DNA of 64,000 nucleotides from Byssochlamys sp. IMV 00236 (taxonomy: Eukaryota; Ascomycota; Eurotiomycetes; Eurotiales; Thermoascaceae). Position numbers and translations under genes: made by a program. Each line of letters starts with the position of its first letter. Position 1 is the first letter of the stretch. Of this stretch, positions 61,760-64,000 are shown in pieces. The notes under the pieces are model-generated. The model ran no database searches and was not told the DNA's origin. It was given only the letters and a program-made list of their open reading frames with translations. Location: contig MSJH02000137.1 in the NCBI GenBank assembly GCA_001931875.2, forward strand, positions 186,001 to 250,000, read 5' to 3'.

Positions 61760-62872
61760 TTATGCGTCCCGTAGTTCATCTTCTTCTTCCGATTCGATTT
61801 CATACCCATCGCATCTCTCAACAAGACTTCGGTAATAATCGACCAGCACCTCCGGTTGTGGGACGATCCTCCATTCCACGCGCCATAGGAACTCCAACTC
61901 TAAGAGCGCCAGTTCCGCAATACTGATACCACCCACACGTGCATACGTCTTGTTCGTCCAGAAACTATCGCTCAAGCCCTTGCTGGCGACAGTCGCGCTG
62001 GCAATCAAAAATCGATGGATGGTCAGGCTAGAGACGGTAAACGCGGGATAGAGCGCGCAGAGTCGATCGATATAGTAGACCATACTCAACAGGATAGGGG
62101 GAGAGAGAGTGGCATGAGTCGTCAGTCGCTGCAGGTAGTCATGGACAGAGATGCGGGGAGGAGACCGGGAATGGAATCGGGTCAGTCGACCCTCGTTCAG
62201 TGGGATCTTGTCGTTGAAACGGATGAGCTCCATCAGCATGCTCGAGATCAGCACGACAATATCACGAGGATCGGCCAGCTCGTAGCGCCGTGGCAAGCGT
62301 TTCACAGCGGGTTTGTCTGGCCGCGGCCGTTTGGGATTAGATCCTTCGAGCTCAGCAGCCGGCTGCTGAGCCCGAGACGCGCTGGAGGCGAAAGTGGCAT
62401 CGTCCGGGGTACTGCGTTTGGCGCCTGCACTGGCGGATGGCATCTGTGATGAGCCTGGGGCAGATGAGGGAACGTCGGCGGTGAGAATTTCTCGGGGATG
62501 CGATGCGTCCGGAGGATGAGTTCCGCCCCCAAGGGTGTTCACCCCAGCGGACATCGGACCGCGAGGTCGATCCCCTGAGGGCCCTGGCGGGGAATTGTGC
62601 GAGGGAGCGTCAACTGTATGGCGCTTGAGAGCCGATCGGATCTCCTCTATGCCCTGCGACAGTCGCAAGCGAGCGGACACACGATGGCCTGCTGCAGCAG
62701 CGGCAGCGCGGGGCGGAACTGCAGGAGCACTGGACGAGAGACGACTGATACCGTGAGAGACCTGAGAAAAGGAGGTCTCATGATGAGGGCGGACAGGACA
62801 TGAAGGGCGTGGTGAAGGAGAGCAATGGGTTCCCGACTGGAGAGCCGCGGAGGTGGGCGAGGAGACTATCAT
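61760..62872 (-). CDS. PHO80-like cyclin
   Basis: Intronless, 370 residues, minus strand. The first about 190 residues are a Ser/Pro/Ala-rich, probably disordered region. A basic patch (KRPRPDK...KRLPRRYELAD) precedes a Pho80/Pcl-type cyclin domain at about 197-355: VVLISSMLMELIRFND, the ISVHDYLQRLTTHATLSP helix, SMVYYIDRLC, HRFLIASATVASKGLSDSFW and the terminal LELEFLWRVEWRI. The acidic tail ends EEEDELRDA. Pho80-family cyclins bind the Pho85-type CDK and, in phosphate-replete cells, keep the bHLH phosphate regulator inactive (PREG in Neurospora). A CACGTGGG box lies 47 nt upstream of the ATG. The gene diverges from the armadillo gene at 63846. A Pcl6/7-type cyclin is the alternative. Confidence 0.88.
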   Translation of the reverse strand: MIVSSPTSAALQSGTHCSPSPRPSCPVRPHHETSFSQVSHGISRLSSSAPAVPPRAAAAAAGHRVSARLRLSQGIEEIRSALKRHTVDAPSHNSPPGPSGDRPRGPMSAGVNTLGGGTHPPDASHPREILTADVPSSAPGSSQMPSASAGAKRSTPDDATFASSASRAQQPAAELEGSNPKRPRPDKPAVKRLPRRYELADPRDIVVLISSMLMELIRFNDKIPLNEGRLTRFHSRSPPRISVHDYLQRLTTHATLSPPILLSMVYYIDRLCALYPAFTVSSLTIHRFLIASATVASKGLSDSFWTNKTYARVGGISIAELALLELEFLWRVEWRIVPQPEVLVDYYRSLVERCDGYEIESEEEDELRDA

Positions 62873-62918
62873 GGCCGCAAAGTGAAGAGGGCGCTGGATC
62901 GACCCGCCCTAGACAAAC

Positions 62919-62926
62919 CACGTGGG
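62919..62926. promoter_or_regulatory. CACGTGGG E-box upstream of PHO80-like gene
   Basis: CACGTGGG is the high-affinity core of the Pho4-type bHLH site known from yeast phosphate promoters. It lies 47 nt before the cyclin start, so it may be in the 5' leader or core promoter. Binding is inference. Confidence 0.45.
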
Positions 62927-63241
62927 TGGACGAGTGAACGTCGACGAAAGATGCGAGACTGGGCAAAACTCTCCAGGGAGGACGACTGCGTGCACAGACG
63001 CATCTTGGGATCTTAAAAGTCCCAGGTTCTTCCCAACAGAGACAGGAATGCCAGATATGCAAGAGAAGAGAAGAAACAAAAAACAGTCAGGAGGCAAGGG
63101 ACGGCGAAGAGCGCAAAACTAACGTTAACTGGGCACCAAACCGGGCAGCGTCACTGAGTCTTATTCTTCCTCCATTAGCTTTGCCAGTTTCTGTCGGCAC
63201 ACCATTCCGGCCTCAGCCTGGCTGCATTAACTATGATTATA

Positions 63242-63268
63242 ATTATTATTATTATTATTATTATTATT
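63242..63268. repeat. (ATT)n microsatellite
   Basis: Nine uninterrupted ATT units in the divergent promoter region. Confidence 0.95.
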
Positions 63269-63398
63269 GACAAGGCTGGACTACTTGGACTAACATAGCT
63301 GGCTATGTAACTTCAACTATCTACATAACATAACTCCAACGAATAATTAATATTATCCGATACTGTATACTAACCAGCTTCAACGCTGTTCGTGCGGT

Positions 63399-63404
63399 CA
63401 CGTG
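63399..63404. promoter_or_regulatory. CACGTG E-box
   Basis: Second CACGTG in the divergent region, in the context GGTCACGTGC, 442 nt before the armadillo gene start and 527 nt before the cyclin start. The TCACGTGC context resembles bHLH sites but specificity is unknown. Confidence 0.35.
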
Positions 63405-63503
63405 CATCCCCGTGACCATGACAGCAGATGGCGCTAAGGCCCGACTGGGATTCGCAATGGAGACAAGCTCGAGGGCCGAGAGCGTCAGTTACTAGTGACC
63501 CCA

Positions 63504-63542
63504 GACTGACTGACTGACTGACTGACTGACTGACTGACTGAC
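63504..63542. repeat. (GACT)n microsatellite
   Basis: About 9.75 perfect GACT units, 39 bp. Confidence 0.95.
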
Positions 63543-63845
63543 AGCATCTGCTACCAACGCTGAGGATAGCATAGCCCCCGTTGCGAGTCTGGTCTCCTCT
63601 GCATCCTATCAGAGGAGCGTTCGTCTACATTGTCCCTTCCTCTGTACAGCAGCAGCAGCTGTCCCTCGTCGCCTCCGACGGGAGCGTCCAACCTCTCCGC
63701 AATTCCATTCCATATCTATCCCTGGAGAGGAGCACGGCTTGGTGACGACGCGCAACTGCACTGCAGAACATCCTGCATTCCTGGACGGACGGATAGGGGT
63801 TGCTGCCAGACAGCGCGTTGAGAGGCGCAACCTCCTCTTCTCACG

Positions 63846-64000
63846 ATGACGCGAGCGGCGGCACCCCCGACGCTGGTCGAGCTTCAGAATCCCGAGTCCC
63901 TGGGTGCGCAGACGGCCGCATTGCGACGGCTGAAGAACGAGCTGATCGGCCATGACCAGCGGAAGGAAGCTTGGATCGGCTGGGGTATCATTCCCGTCCT
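63846..64000 (+). CDS. Vid28/ARMC8-like armadillo protein, 3' truncated by window
   Basis: The ATG at 63846 opens a frame that runs off the window (about 51 residues visible). After MTRAAAPPTLVELQNPESLG comes a helix LRRLKNELIGHDQRKEAWIG and then WGIIPVL. The pattern LKNxxIGHxxRKExxxxxG(I/V) is the first armadillo repeat of Vid28/Gid5 (ARMC8), a scaffold of the GID/CTLH ubiquitin ligase that controls gluconeogenic enzyme turnover. Only the first repeat is seen, so another armadillo-type protein is possible. Confidence 0.6.
   Translation, partial: MTRAAAPPTLVELQNPESLGAQTAALRRLKNELIGHDQRKEAWIGWGIIPV

Larger units (their letters stand above)
62873..63845. other. Divergent promoter region, PHO80-like / armadillo gene
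   Basis: Shared upstream region with two CACGTG boxes (62919-62924, 63399-63404), an (ATT)n run (63242-63268) and a (GACT)n run (63504-63542). Short frames here have no family support. Confidence 0.5.

Noticed and set aside
62015..62449. 144-codon plus-strand frame
   Set aside because: Antisense to the PHO80-like gene, whose cyclin domain on the minus strand is clear.

Overview
The window is eukaryotic and fungal, most likely from a filamentous ascomycete of the Eurotiales (Aspergillus/Penicillium type). Evidence: short GT-AG introns of about 48-100 nt with CTRAY-like branch points, gene-dense flanks with separate promoters, and recognisable fungal families (Chs7-type chaperone, fungal calcium-binding protein, EDC4/Ge-1, Tad3, Pho80 cyclin, a Vid28/ARMC8-like start). 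All exon boundaries were worked out by hand from splice signals and frame closure.

Left gene-rich arm, about 1-21.4 kb. In order: a 5'-truncated kelch-repeat membrane protein (+); a six-exon dienelactone hydrolase (+); a 2.5 kb gene-free stretch; a seven-exon CHS7-like chaperone (+); a 1.9 kb gene-free stretch; a small secreted Cys-rich calcium-binding-type protein (+); a small N-glycosylated membrane protein of unknown function (-); a 1512-residue EDC4-like decapping scaffold (+); a HAD-family hydrolase (+); and TAD3, the non-catalytic subunit of the tRNA A34 deaminase (-), convergent with the HAD gene.

Central island, about 22.4-60.8 kb. This is roughly 38 kb of extremely AT-rich sequence with no intact gene. 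CpA and TpG are strongly depleted, the signature of repeat-induced point mutation (RIP). It is built of dead transposons that can still be delimited: a Helitron relic (-, about 24.7-28.9 kb); Ty3/gypsy family B copy 1 (+, 29953-36078); family A (-, 37168-44915); and family C (+, 45444-60242), which carries family B copy 2 (-, 48837-54972) nested inside it. LTR pairs match in length and most elements have target-site duplications, two of them perfect 5-mers.

Right arm, about 61-64 kb: a PHO80-like cyclin (-) and, diverging from it, the start of a Vid28/ARMC8-like armadillo gene (+) that runs off the window. Two CACGTG E-boxes lie in the shared upstream region, one with the CACGTGGG core.

The most noteworthy features are the size, nesting and completeness of the RIP island (a candidate centromere or heterochromatin block), the Helitron recognised beneath heavy RIP, and the apparent survival of CpA mainly in GCA/TGC context.
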